From an uncultured Clostridia bacterium (GTDB taxonomy: Bacteria; Bacillota; Clostridia; TANB77; CAG-508), in contig CANQRY010000011.1 in NCBI GenBank assembly GCA_947626335.1, positions 1 to 38,867 of the forward strand: a stretch of 38,867 nt of DNA, read 5' to 3'. The notes under the pieces are model-generated. The model saw nothing but the letters and a program-made list of their open reading frames with translations. It was not told the DNA's origin and ran no database searches. A program made the translations under genes and the position numbers. Numbering within the stretch: position 1 is the stretch's first letter; each line of letters opens with the position of its first letter. Of this stretch, positions 17,594 through 26,623 are shown piece by piece.

Positions 17594-19939
17594 ATGTTAT
17601 GTTCAATTTGTAATAAAAAACCAGCTGTTGTTTTTGTAAATAAGCAAGATGAAAATGGCAATTCTAAAGTAGTTGGATATTGTGCTGATTGCGCTAAAGA
17701 AAAAGGTATTAATCCTATGGAAGCACTTTTAAAACAAACTAATTTATCTGAAAAAGATTTGACTAATATGACTAAGCAAATAGAAAACATAGTAAATAAT
17801 ATGGCAGAAAATATGGATATGGATAGCCTTTCTGAGCAAATGAATGATATGGATCCTGATGAACTAGAGGAAATTGGTAAAAATGGTGGTATTCAGTTTG
17901 GTGCTATTCCTATTGGTTCTATTTTCTCTGGTATGTTTGGAGCAAATTCAAATGATTCAAATAGCTCAGATAGCACTTATTCTGAGAAGAAAAAAGTTAA
18001 AATAGATAAAGAAAAGAAAAAAGAAAAAAAGAAAAAAGCACTAGATACTTATGGAACTAATTTAACATTTAAAGCAAAAAACAATAACTTAGATATGGTA
18101 ATTGGAAGAGATAAAGAAATTGAAAGAATGATTCAAATTTTAAATCGTCGAAGTAAAAATAATCCATGTTTAATTGGAGAGCCTGGTGTTGGTAAAACTG
18201 CTATTGCACAAGGGTTAGCAATTAAAATTGCAAGTGGAAATGTACCTGCTAAATTACTAAACAAAGAAGTTTATTTATTAGATATAACCGCAATAGTTGC
18301 TGGCACACAATTTAGAGGTCAGTTTGAAGCTCGTATGAAATCAATTATTGATGAATGTAAAAATTTAGGCAATATTATTTTAGTAATTGATGAAATTCAC
18401 AATATTATTGGTGCTGGAGATGCTGAACATTCTATGAATGCAGCAAATATTTTAAAGCCTTCTCTTTCAAATGGTGAGGTGCAGTTAATAGGAACTACTA
18501 CTTTAAAGGAGTATAGAAAATACATTGAAAAAGATAGTGCTTTAGAAAGACGTTTTCAACCAGTTATAGTTGAAGAACCTTCTATTGCAGATTCTATAAA
18601 TATTTTAGATGGAATAAAAAAATATTATGAAGATTATCATAAAGTTAAAATATCTACAGATGTTATTAAACAAACTGTAATAATGTCTGAAAAATATATT
18701 CATGATAGATTTTTACCAGATAAAGCTATTGATATTTTAGATGAGGCTTGCTCACGTATTAATTTAAATAATAAAGACCTATATAAATTAGAAGTACTTA
18801 AAGGAGAGCTTAAAGCAGTTCAAGAAGAAAAGGAAGAAGCTGCACTTGCTGATTCTACCGAAGATTATAAAAAAGCAGCAGAACTTAAAGCTAAAGAATG
18901 CAATTTAATAGAACAAATAGATTCTTTAAATGAAAAAATGAAACTTACAAGTTTAACTGTTCAAGATATTGCAGAAGTAATTGAAAATTGGACCAAAATT
19001 CCAGTTAAAAAAATTACAGAAGCTGAAACACAAAAATTGTTAAATTTAGAGAATAACTTACATAAAAGAGTAATAGGTCAAGATATTGCAGTAGAAGCAG
19101 TAGCAAGAGCTATTAGACGTAATCGTGCAGGTTTAAAAAGCACAAAAAGACCGCCTTCATTTATTTTTGTTGGTCCTACTGGTGTTGGAAAAACTGAACT
19201 TGCAAAATCTCTTGCATATGAAATGTTTGGAAATGAAGATTCTATTATTAGAATAGATATGTCTGAGTATATGGAAAGTCATTCTACTTCTAAACTAATT
19301 GGCTCACCTCCTGGATATGTTGGATATGATGACGCAGGCCAATTAACAGAAAAAGTAAAACGTAATCCTTACTCAATTGTTTTATTAGATGAAATTGAGA
19401 AGGCTCATCCAGATGTATTTAATATTTTGCTTCAAGTATTAGATGATGGTCGTTTAACAGATAGCCAAGGAAATACTGTTAATTTTGAAAATACAATTAT
19501 AATTATGACTTCAAATGCAGGCTCTAACCAAAATACAAACTCTATTGGTTTTGGCGGTTTAAGCATGAGCCAAGATAAAATAATGGATAGTTTAAAAGAA
19601 ACCTTTAGACCTGAGTTTTTAAACAGAATAGATGAAATTGTAGTATTTAAGCAATTAACACCTGACCAATTATTAAAAATTGTTGATTTAATGCTTGAAG
19701 ATACGAAAAAGGCTCTTTTAGATAAAGATATATATATGAATATATCTGAAAATGCTAAAAAGTTTTTGCTTAACAAAGGAACTGATATTAAATATGGCGC
19801 AAGGCCTTTAAGAAGGGCGATTCAAAGATACTTAGAAGATGCACTTTCAGATATGATTTTAAAAGGCGAACTAATAAATGGTAACATAGTTGATATTACT
19901 ACTAATGATGAAAATTTAGAGTTTAATGTAAAAAGTTAA
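17594..19939 (+). CDS. clpE: Clp/Hsp100 ATPase with N-terminal zinc finger (ClpE-like)
   Basis: The 781-residue AAA+ unfoldase would feed substrates to a protease such as ClpP. The N-terminus has two CxxC pairs (CSIC at residues 3-6 and CADC near 31-34), the zinc finger typical of ClpE and McsA, instead of a Clp N-domain. The first AAA module has Walker A GEPGVGKTA (about 195), a UVR-like helical segment lies near 415-445, and the second module has Walker A GPTGVGKTE (about 527) and an intact C-terminal small domain. This order (zinc finger, AAA, UVR, AAA) favours ClpE over ClpC. A good promoter precedes it and pgsA follows after 11 bases. One CGG triplet (19555-19557) is out of frame, spanning Gly-Gly. 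Confidence 0.9.
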   Translation: MLCSICNKKPAVVFVNKQDENGNSKVVGYCADCAKEKGINPMEALLKQTNLSEKDLTNMTKQIENIVNNMAENMDMDSLSEQMNDMDPDELEEIGKNGGIQFGAIPIGSIFSGMFGANSNDSNSSDSTYSEKKKVKIDKEKKKEKKKKALDTYGTNLTFKAKNNNLDMVIGRDKEIERMIQILNRRSKNNPCLIGEPGVGKTAIAQGLAIKIASGNVPAKLLNKEVYLLDITAIVAGTQFRGQFEARMKSIIDECKNLGNIILVIDEIHNIIGAGDAEHSMNAANILKPSLSNGEVQLIGTTTLKEYRKYIEKDSALERRFQPVIVEEPSIADSINILDGIKKYYEDYHKVKISTDVIKQTVIMSEKYIHDRFLPDKAIDILDEACSRINLNNKDLYKLEVLKGELKAVQEEKEEAALADSTEDYKKAAELKAKECNLIEQIDSLNEKMKLTSLTVQDIAEVIENWTKIPVKKITEAETQKLLNLENNLHKRVIGQDIAVEAVARAIRRNRAGLKSTKRPPSFIFVGPTGVGKTELAKSLAYEMFGNEDSIIRIDMSEYMESHSTSKLIGSPPGYVGYDDAGQLTEKVKRNPYSIVLLDEIEKAHPDVFNILLQVLDDGRLTDSQGNTVNFENTIIIMTSNAGSNQNTNSIGFGGLSMSQDKIMDSLKETFRPEFLNRIDEIVVFKQLTPDQLLKIVDLMLEDTKKALLDKDIYMNISENAKKFLLNKGTDIKYGARPLRRAIQRYLEDALSDMILKGELINGNIVDITTNDENLEFNVKS

Positions 19940-19950
19940 GGAGATAAATT

Positions 19951-20550
19951 ATGGCAAGACATATACCAAATATATTAACAATAGCAAGATTTTTTATAAT
20001 TCCATTTATTATTTATTTTATTATAACAAAACAGTATTTATTAGCATTTATATTTCTTGTACTATCTGGATTAACAGATGTTTTAGATGGTTTTATTGCT
20101 AGAAAATTTAATTTTGTAACTAACTTTGGAAAATTAGTTGATCCTTTAGCTGACAAAACTACTCAAATAGCAGTTTTGCTTACACTTACTTTTATGAATA
20201 TTATTCCTTTATGGATAATAGTTATTGTTATAATAAAAGAAGCAGCTATGATTGCTGGAGCATCATTTCTTTATGGAAAAGAATTAGTGGTTTCTAGTAA
20301 ATGGTTTGGGAAATTAGCAACTGTATTATTCTATGTAGCAATTGCAGCATCATTCTTTATAAATAACTGGAATGATAATGCTCTTATTTCTGAAAACTCT
20401 GTAGCTCCACTTCCAAACTTTGATATATGGATTTATTACTTAGCTTTGGCTTCAACAATTTTTTCTTTAGTAATGTATTTTATAACTTTTTATAAACAAG
20501 GATATTTGAAAAAGGAAAATCTAAAAATAGAAAGCAAAGAAAATAAATAA
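19951..20550 (+). CDS. pgsA: CDP-diacylglycerol-glycerol-3-phosphate 3-phosphatidyltransferase
   Basis: The 199-residue membrane enzyme makes phosphatidylglycerophosphate, the first committed step to phosphatidylglycerol. The CDP-alcohol phosphatidyltransferase motif D-x2-DG-x2-AR-x8-G-x3-D-x3-D is complete in DVLDGFIARKFN and GKLVDPLADK (about residues 47-70). Several hydrophobic helices follow. AAGGAG precedes the ATG. It probably shares a transcript with the clpE-like gene and ends at the hairpin 20553-20571, facing the BofC-like gene. Confidence 0.94.
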   Translation: MARHIPNILTIARFFIIPFIIYFIITKQYLLAFIFLVLSGLTDVLDGFIARKFNFVTNFGKLVDPLADKTTQIAVLLTLTFMNIIPLWIIVIVIIKEAAMIAGASFLYGKELVVSSKWFGKLATVLFYVAIAASFFINNWNDNALISENSVAPLPNFDIWIYYLALASTIFSLVMYFITFYKQGYLKKENLKIESKENK

Positions 20551-20552
20551 GG

Positions 20553-20571
20553 CAAGGGGCTAATCCCCTTG
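20553..20571. terminator. Bidirectional terminator between pgsA and the BofC-like gene
   Basis: A 7-bp GC-rich stem (CAAGGGG, 20553-20559, with CCCCTTG, 20565-20571) has a CTAAT loop and T-rich flanks on both strands. It lies directly after both stops, provided the BofC-like gene is read with its +1 shift and ends at 20574. Confidence 0.75.
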
Positions 20572-20573
20572 TC

Positions 20574-21156
20574 TTATTCAAAATCTCCTAATACTGTTCT
20601 AAGTTCATCTTCTCCTAGCACTTCTATTCCGAGCGATTAGCCTTTGTATATCTTCTTCTGGTAAATACATTGTTTGAATTTCAGTATTTTCTTTAAATAC
20701 TTGCTTACCATCTTCATTTATTTGATAAATTCCTATTACTCCACTATTTTCTTTTAAAGTATAATGTTGGTTGCAATAACCTTCATTTTCTTTATATATA
20801 ATTATTTCATTATTATTAAATTCTTCTACACTCCAATCTTTATATTCATTTAAAAATTGTTCTTTTGTGTAATTTATGAATTTAGTGTCAATTGGCTGTT
20901 CATCTCTTAAAATATGGTCACATGATTTATAATACTGCTTTTTTATTAAATTACAATCAGGTGAAATTCTTTCTTCTGAAAAAGATGTTATTTGTGTTAA
21001 ATTTGCAGTATTATTGTTATTGGTTTCAGCTAACTTTCTATCTTGTAACATATTATAATTTTGCAAATTATTTATTTTATACACATATATTCCTGCAATA
21101 ATTCCTATTAATAGTAAAAAAATTACAAGTATTGCAATTAACCATTCTTTTTTCAT
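20574..21156 (-). CDS. BofC C-terminal domain protein, read through a +1 shift at CGG
   Basis: The reconstructed product is 193 residues with one N-terminal membrane helix (about 5-28), a low-complexity Asn-rich linker and a BofC-type C-terminal domain: HYTLKENSGVIGIYQINEDG and TMYLPEEDIQRLIA. The in-frame CGG (20629-20631, codon 176) follows. Zero-frame reading gives an arginine-rich tail of eight residues and stops. With the C skipped the protein continues GIEVLGEDELRTVLGDFE, matching the usual end of BofC (LxxGI, then EEL and a terminal DFE). In Bacillus, BofC acts between forespore and mother cell in control of pro-sigma K processing; whether this protein does the same is unproven. Its corrected end abuts a terminator. 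Confidence 0.85.
20629..20631 (-). other. +1 recoding site (in-frame CGG) in the BofC-like gene
   Basis: The sense reading is ATC GCT CGG AAT AGA. Skipping the C gives GCT then GGA ATA GAA (A-G-I-E), the conserved end of the BofC C-terminal domain, with a stop at 20574-20576. Confidence 0.88.
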
Positions 21157-21237
21157 AACTATTTTAACCTTTCTTAATATAAATTTAGTTAAACTTAGTA
21201 TGAGAATTTTTGGTAAATTTTATTCATTTTTTGTTTA

Positions 21238-22280
21238 TTATTCTAAGATTTCATAATTATATGCACATGCACGAATTAGCCTATTGGTAATAGCTAATCC
21301 CAAGCCATCATTTCCGCACACCTTCTATAATTACTAAATCTACATTTTCTTTGTCTACTTTTCTTAAAAGTGTGAATATGTTTTTAGCTATTTCTTCTAG
21401 GTTTTCGCCCATATTCCACTTTAGGTTAGAAATATATTTATCTAAATTTTGCTTTTTACCTAATACTAATACTCTTTTATTTTCATTTGTTATTTCGTTT
21501 ATTCTATTTATCATTTTTTCTTCGCATTTACTATATACTAACATACATTTAGTGTTTGGAGCATAGTGGCGATATTTCATTCCAGGAGAACTAACCACTT
21601 CATTTTTTTCGACTTTATTTAATACATGGCTATCTATATTAACTTTTGCTCCGCATTTTTTCTAACTGACTTTTAGTTATTTTTCCTGGTCTTAAAATGT
21701 TAATTTCATCTTTATTTACTCTAACTACTGTTGACTCAAGCCCTATATCTACAAAACCGCCATCTAAAATATATGATACTTTATTTTCTAATTCATCTAT
21801 AATATCTTCTACTTTTGTTCCGCTTGGTTTACCAGATATATTAGCACTTGGTGCAGCAATTGGAACATTTGCCCTTTCAATCAAAGCCTTTGCTATTTTA
21901 TTGCTTGGCATTCTGATTCCTACTGTATCTAAGTTAGCTGTTACTACATTTGGTATTATTTTTGAGCTTTTGCGGCCAAAAATAATGGTTAATGGACCAG
22001 GCCAAAAATTTTCAATTAATTTTTGTTCCAAATGTGATATTTCTTTTACTATATTTTCTACCATTTCTATGCTAGAAACATGTACAATTAATGGGTTATC
22101 TCCCGCTCTACCTTTTGCAACAAATATTTTTCTTACAGCTTTTTCATCTAATGCATTTGCTCCTATTCCATACACTGTTTCTGTTGGAAATAATACTATA
22201 TTTCCTTTTTTTATTTCATTTGCTGCTTCTTCAATTTCTTCATAATTTATTTTATTTTTTTGATTTGAATATTTTGCCAT
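21238..22280 (-). CDS. sua5: L-threonylcarbamoyladenylate synthase Sua5, read through two +1 shifts at CGG
   Basis: The reconstructed product is 346 residues, the normal size of a two-domain Sua5. It makes threonylcarbamoyl-AMP for the t6A37 modification of tRNAs reading ANN codons. The YrdC domain has FPTETVYGIGANA, GRAGDNPL, WPGPLT and APSANISG. At 21651-21653 the in-frame CGG (codon 210) leads to a stop four codons on; skipping the C gives GAKVNIDSHVLNKVE and the C-terminal Sua5 domain with SSPGMKYRHYAP. At 21314-21316 a second CGG is followed by AAA TGA; skipping its C gives GNDGLGLAITNRLIRACA, the classical Sua5 C-terminus (Gly322 onwards). Without recoding, two stops split the gene. GAAAGGA precedes ATG 22280. 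Confidence 0.93.
21314..21316 (-). other. +1 recoding site 2 (in-frame CGG) in sua5
   Basis: The sense reading is GGT GTG CGG AAA TGA. Skipping the C gives GTG then GGA AAT GAT (V-G-N-D) and restores the terminal GLGLAITNRL motif of Sua5. The zero frame stops one codon later. Confidence 0.92.
21651..21653 (-). other. +1 recoding site 1 (in-frame CGG) in sua5
   Basis: The sense reading is AAA ATG CGG AGC. Skipping the C gives ATG then GGA GCA (M-G-A). It lies in the linker between the YrdC and Sua5 domains. The zero frame meets TAA after three more codons. Confidence 0.92.
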
Positions 22281-22372
22281 TGTTTTTCCTTTCTTTTATT
22301 ACTTTCCCACTTTTTTAATACATTAATGACATATTACATCTTTTTTTCTTATTTTGCAACTAGTTGCAAAAA

Positions 22373-24719
22373 TTAGTCTATTTTCTTTTTAATTTTTACA
22401 TTCTGCAATGCATCTATTGTTATTGTTATTTGCCCCATTTTATCTGTTCTATAAATTATGCTTCCGCATAGATTTTAAATTTTCTAGTGTTTGCCCATTT
22501 GGATGTCCAAATTTATTATTTTCGCCTACACCTATTAAACAAATTTTAGGAGATACTTGTTTTAAAAATTCTTCTGTTGACGAGGTTTTTGAGCCATGGT
22601 GTGCAACTTTTAGAATTGTTGATTTAAGGTTACTGCTATTTTTATATAATTCTACTATTTTATTTTCTGCTATTTTTTCTATATCTCCTGTAAATAACAT
22701 ACTACAGTTTTTAAATTCAAATTTAGCAACAATTGAATTGTTATTTAGCGTATTTTCTAAAATCATTTCATTTGTTGGAAATAAAATATCTATGTAACAG
22801 TCTTTATCAATTTGCACTTTATCTCCTGCTTTTACAATGATTATATTTATTTTTTTAAACTTAATAATTTCTAATAATGTTTTAAAATTATTTGACATTT
22901 CACCTTGTTTGCTTATTATAATATTTTTTACTTTTAATCTTTGTAGAATTGTAAATAGCCCATCACAATGGTCTGAATCAAAATGTGAAAATAAAATATA
23001 ATCGATTTTCATTATTCCTTTATCAAGCAAAAATGGAAGCAAAGTTTTTTCTCCTACATCAAAGCTACCTACTTCACTGCCACCACCGTCTATTAAAATT
23101 GTTTTATTAGACATTGTTTGAATAAGTGTGCTATCTCCCTGCCCTACATCTATAAAATATATTTTTAGTTTAGATGATGGAAATTTTATAAAATATGGAG
23201 TAATTAAAACTAAAATTTGAGTAATTATAATAATTGTTTTTAAATTTTTTTTAGTTATTTTGGTTTTTAATATTATTAAAATGGAATAATAAAGCATTAT
23301 TTGAAAAATGCTAGGTGTGGATAATAACATTTGTGAAAATGGAATTTTACTTGTAACACTTATAATTTTAATTAGAGTTTGCAAAATTAGGTTTAGAAAA
23401 TATGAAATAATTACTGCAATTGGATTAAAAATAATTATAAATATAATAAATATTATTCCTATAATTAATGCAATTGAAAGTAATGGCGAGGCTAATATAT
23501 TAGATATAACAAAGGTTAAAGAAATAGTATTAAAATGATATAACATTATTGGAAATATAATTAAATTTGCTGATATTGAAACTAAAATAATATTTTTAAT
23601 ATAATTTTTTACTTTGCTTATTAAACTTTGGCTTTGTTTATTTTTTCTATTATTTATAAATAATATGATACCAATGGTTCCACCAAATGAAAGTTCAAAT
23701 CCAATATCTAATAACGAATATGGGTTATTAAATAATATTATTAAATTACTTATTCCTAAGTTTTGCCATGCATTTGATTTTGTAAAAAGAACCCCTGAAA
23801 ATAGCGCCATTATTGACATTATACATGCTCTTGTAACAGAAGGAGTAAAATCTACTAATGCCATAAAAAATATAAGAAATATAATCAGCAATACTTTGCT
23901 CCATCTTTTATGCAGTTTTAGAATATTTAAAATATAAGTGAGTCCTAATAATATATACGAAACATGTGCGCCTGAAATTGCAAGCATGTGAGATAAACTA
24001 CTTTGCTTAAAATTATTTTGTATATCTTCTGAAATAAGGGTTTTATCACCTAGCAAAAGCCCTATACATATTCCTGCTGAATCTTTTGGCAAAATTTTTG
24101 CTATTTTTTGAGTTAAATTATTTTTAAAATTATGTATGTATCTTAAAATAAAATTTCCCTGCTTCTTTTTTATTAAATTAATATCACTATCATTTACATT
24201 TACTATTCCTGATATGCCTTTAGTTTTTAAATACTGCATATAGTTAAATCCATTATCATTTCTTGAAATTGATGGAACCTCATACGTAGTTATAAACTCT
24301 ATTTCATCACCATATTCTAAAGTGTTATTTTGTTTTTTTATATTACAAAGTATTTTAAAATTTGCGTTATTTTTAATATTTTCATTTTGCAAATTTTTTA
24401 TTGCTATAACCTTAATTTCATAAACATTTTTGTATTCTTTTTTATCAGGAGAAGAAACTACAATACCTCTAATTAGCACATTACTTTCGCCATACTCTTC
24501 ATATCTTTTTTTATATGCATTTTCGGTTATTGCTGTATGTGAATAAAACAAAGTGAAAAAGAGCAAAAAAACTATAATGTATTTAATATATTTTTTGAAA
24601 ATAAAGCATAATATTAAAGCTATAAGTGCAATCACAAAAAAGGCTATACTTTTTACGTATAGCCCCATTATTATTCCTATAATACTTGAAATAGTAGAGG
24701 CAAATAAAAATATTTTCAA
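22373..24719 (-). CDS. comEC: ComEC/Rec2 DNA-uptake channel protein, read through a +1 shift at CGG
   Basis: The reconstructed product is 781 residues. ComEC forms the membrane channel that admits single-stranded DNA during transformation. The N-terminal part is hydrophobic with a soluble domain between about residues 80 and 170. The central competence domain contains LLLGDKTLISEDIQNNFKQS and HMLAISGAHVSYIL. The C-terminal metallo-beta-lactamase-like domain has DVGQGDSTLI, HFDSDHCDG and KVAHHGSKTSS. Near the end, the in-frame CGG (22464-22466, codon 752) follows NLKSM; zero-frame reading stops four codons later. Skipping the C gives GSIIYRTDKMGQITI, the YRTD-x-x-G ending typical of ComEC. Start is TTG 24719 with AGGAAAAGG upstream. 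I see no comEA beside it, so competence itself is not shown. Confidence 0.92.
22464..22466 (-). other. +1 recoding site (in-frame CGG) in comEC
   Basis: The sense reading is TCT ATG CGG AAG CAT. Skipping the C gives ATG then GGA AGC ATA (M-G-S-I) and leads into the YRTD motif; the zero frame reaches TAG in four codons. Confidence 0.9.
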
Positions 24720-24755
24720 AAGTTTTATCCTTTTCCTGCCCCCATATTTACTTTT

Positions 24756-26189
24756 TTATATTAGTCTAAGTCCTGCATAAAATCTTCCTTTATACATTGT
24801 ATTTAAACTAGAAATTGTAACTGTATATGTTGTGGTAGATGCATGAATAAAGTTTCCATCGCCTATGTATATTCCACAATGTCCTATTCCTTTACCTGTT
24901 TCATAATCTGTTAAAAATACAATATCTCCTGTTTTCAAGTCACTTTGTTTTGTTATTTTAGTTCCTTTACCACTTTTATATTGTGAAGTTGCACCATGTG
25001 GAAGACTTATTCCAAAATGCTTAAAAACATACATAGTAAAGCCTGAACAGTCAAATGTACCATTTGAGCCATCTCCACCATAAACATATTTATGTCCTAA
25101 ATAGTTTTCTGCATATGCAATAATATCTGTTCCTTTTGTTTTGGTTGTTTCTGTTTTAGTAGTATTTGTACTTGTTTTATTGGTTGTTTCTTCTTTTTTA
25201 GAAGTTACTTCTTTACTACTAGTAGTTTCTGTTTTAGAAGAACCTGTAGTTGTTTGATTACTAGTTTCTTTTTTACTAGTATTAGTAGCCTTAGTTTCTT
25301 CTTTTAATAGTTTTTCAATAGTTTCATCAATTTCGTCTTCTTCTACTCTGGCATGTAAGTTGCTCCTTGATGTTACTACTTTAGTTTCTGATATAAAATC
25401 TTTTAAAATGTATCCTGTATCTGAACCAGATTTTACTTTATACCAGTCTCCATCTTTTTCTATTAAAGTAAGCTCAGCATTTAAGCCTAATACTTTTATA
25501 ATAGAATATGAAGTACCTGCTCCTTTTCTAAGGTTAACATATCCTTCACTTACATATAGCTTTTTTTCGTTGGTAGGAGCTAAACTGCTGTTATTACTGC
25601 TTTTTTCTGAGTCTGTAAGCGTGCTACTTCTTATCCAACCGCTAACTGTATCTAGTTCTATGTATGACCAACCTGAAACTTCAGTAATAAGTATTGCTTG
25701 TGTACCACTTTTTACGCTTTTAATTACACTAGAATGAATTAATGGTAATATTTTAAGGTCAGTTTTTTCTTTAAGTTTTTTATATGTTACTGTAGCTGTA
25801 GTTTGCTCATTATTCTGATTTTGTTCATTTTGATTTGTATCTACTGTAGGCTCTTCATTTGTAGTATTATTTTGCTCAGTATTTGTATTTTCTGTGTTTT
25901 CGTCTTTATTGCTAGGAACTTCTCCTATTACTTTTACATATTGTTTACTAACATAACCTGTATAATTTTTGTATTTAACTTTATACCAATCTCCACTTTC
26001 TTCTAGTAATTCACATTCTACATCTTTTGAAAGCATAGCAATTACGTTTGAACTTGTAGATGGGCTTTTTCTTATGTTTAAAGTATCTGCTGTAACTTTA
26101 ACAGTTGCTGCTTTTGTAGTAGCTACCATAGTAAGAAGTGTTATAAGTGTTAATGCTACTGTTAGAGCTATTTGTTTTAGAGTTTTCAT
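24756..26189 (-). CDS. Secreted cell-wall hydrolase with SH3 repeats and NlpC/P60 domain
   Basis: The 477-residue protein has a signal peptide (about residues 1-27), three bacterial SH3 domains (about 30-88, 135-190 and 208-270; two carry NxRxxxSTSSxVI-type starts), a Ser/Thr/Lys-rich linker (about 285-355) and a C-terminal NlpC/P60 domain. The catalytic cysteine is in TFDCSGFTMY (about residue 381) and the histidine in GHCGIYIGDG. Known members cleave gamma-D-Glu-diamino acid bonds in peptidoglycan stem peptides. The ATG at 26189 has AAAGGAG. It is upstream of comEC on the same strand, 36 bases away, but functional linkage is not evident. Confidence 0.93.
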   Translation of the reverse strand: MKTLKQIALTVALTLITLLTMVATTKAATVKVTADTLNIRKSPSTSSNVIAMLSKDVECELLEESGDWYKVKYKNYTGYVSKQYVKVIGEVPSNKDENTENTNTEQNNTTNEEPTVDTNQNEQNQNNEQTTATVTYKKLKEKTDLKILPLIHSSVIKSVKSGTQAILITEVSGWSYIELDTVSGWIRSSTLTDSEKSSNNSSLAPTNEKKLYVSEGYVNLRKGAGTSYSIIKVLGLNAELTLIEKDGDWYKVKSGSDTGYILKDFISETKVVTSRSNLHARVEEDEIDETIEKLLKEETKATNTSKKETSNQTTTGSSKTETTSSKEVTSKKEETTNKTSTNTTKTETTKTKGTDIIAYAENYLGHKYVYGGDGSNGTFDCSGFTMYVFKHFGISLPHGATSQYKSGKGTKITKQSDLKTGDIVFLTDYETGKGIGHCGIYIGDGNFIHASTTTYTVTISSLNTMYKGRFYAGLRLI

Positions 26190-26332
26190 TATTTAAAATT
26201 TCTCCTTTATTTAAACACATTTTGTTTAAAACCATTTCGCTCCTTAAGTATATAATTAAACATTTAAAAAGTCAATTGTTATGATTAAATATTTTACTAT
26301 TTTTGCATTGTAACTTTACGTAATTTGCTTTT

Positions 26333-26361
26333 TTGAGACATTTGTAGTATAATTATATCAT
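26333..26361 (+). promoter_or_regulatory. Candidate sigma-A promoter of the 26400 small transcript
   Basis: A -35 TTGAGA (26333-26338), a 17-base spacer and a -10 TATCAT (26356-26361) lie on the plus strand in the gap between two minus-strand genes, about 40 bases before the small ORF and followed by a terminator at 26575. Confidence 0.55.
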
Positions 26362-26399
26362 GCTTTGTATAGCAAAATTTTTTTAAAGTGAGAATATTT

Positions 26400-26567
26400 A
26401 TGGAGCGGTTTTTAGTTGCCTTGGCTTACATGGCAGTAGTAACATTTTCATGTTATATATCCTTTTCTTTAACTCGCAAAAAGGATAAAGAAGCAAAAGC
26501 TAAATGTGAAGCTATTTGGATTGCTTCACTTATGGCAACAATTTACTTATCTTTGCTTCTTCCTTAA
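26400..26567 (+). CDS. Possible small membrane protein, or short transcript with CGG at codon 3
   Basis: Reading from ATG 26400 gives 55 residues beginning MERFLVALAYM, with two hydrophobic segments (about residues 3-24 and 41-55) around a charged Lys-rich turn, so it could be a small two-helix membrane protein. A promoter-like sequence upstream and a strong terminator downstream suggest a real transcript of roughly 240 bases. The oddity is codon 3, CGG (26406-26408): under the rule seen in the other genes the ribosome would shift +1, read GGT TTT and stop at TAG. So the start may lie further on (ATG 26430, no Shine-Dalgarno), the frame may be noncoding, or this is an exception. The Shine-Dalgarno is weak (AAAGTGAG). 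I do not recognise the protein. Confidence 0.4.
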   Translation: MERFLVALAYMAVVTFSCYISFSLTRKKDKEAKAKCEAIWIASLMATIYLSLLLP

Positions 26568-26574
26568 AAAAGAG

Positions 26575-26594
26575 TCCCTTTCGATTGAAAGGGA
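26575..26594. terminator. Bidirectional terminator between the small transcript and tuf
   Basis: An 8-bp perfect stem TCCCTTTC/GAAAGGGA with GATT loop is followed by TTCTTTTTTT on the plus strand and CTCTTTTTT on the minus strand. Confidence 0.9.
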
Positions 26595-26623
26595 TTCTTT
26601 TTTTATTTTTATTAAATTTTAAA

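Noticed and set aside
21308..21598. Separate small gene for the Sua5 C-terminal domain
   Set aside because: It has no ribosome site or proper start, and continuous Sua5 sequence joins it to the YrdC part through the CGG shift; its own end is also incomplete without the second shift.
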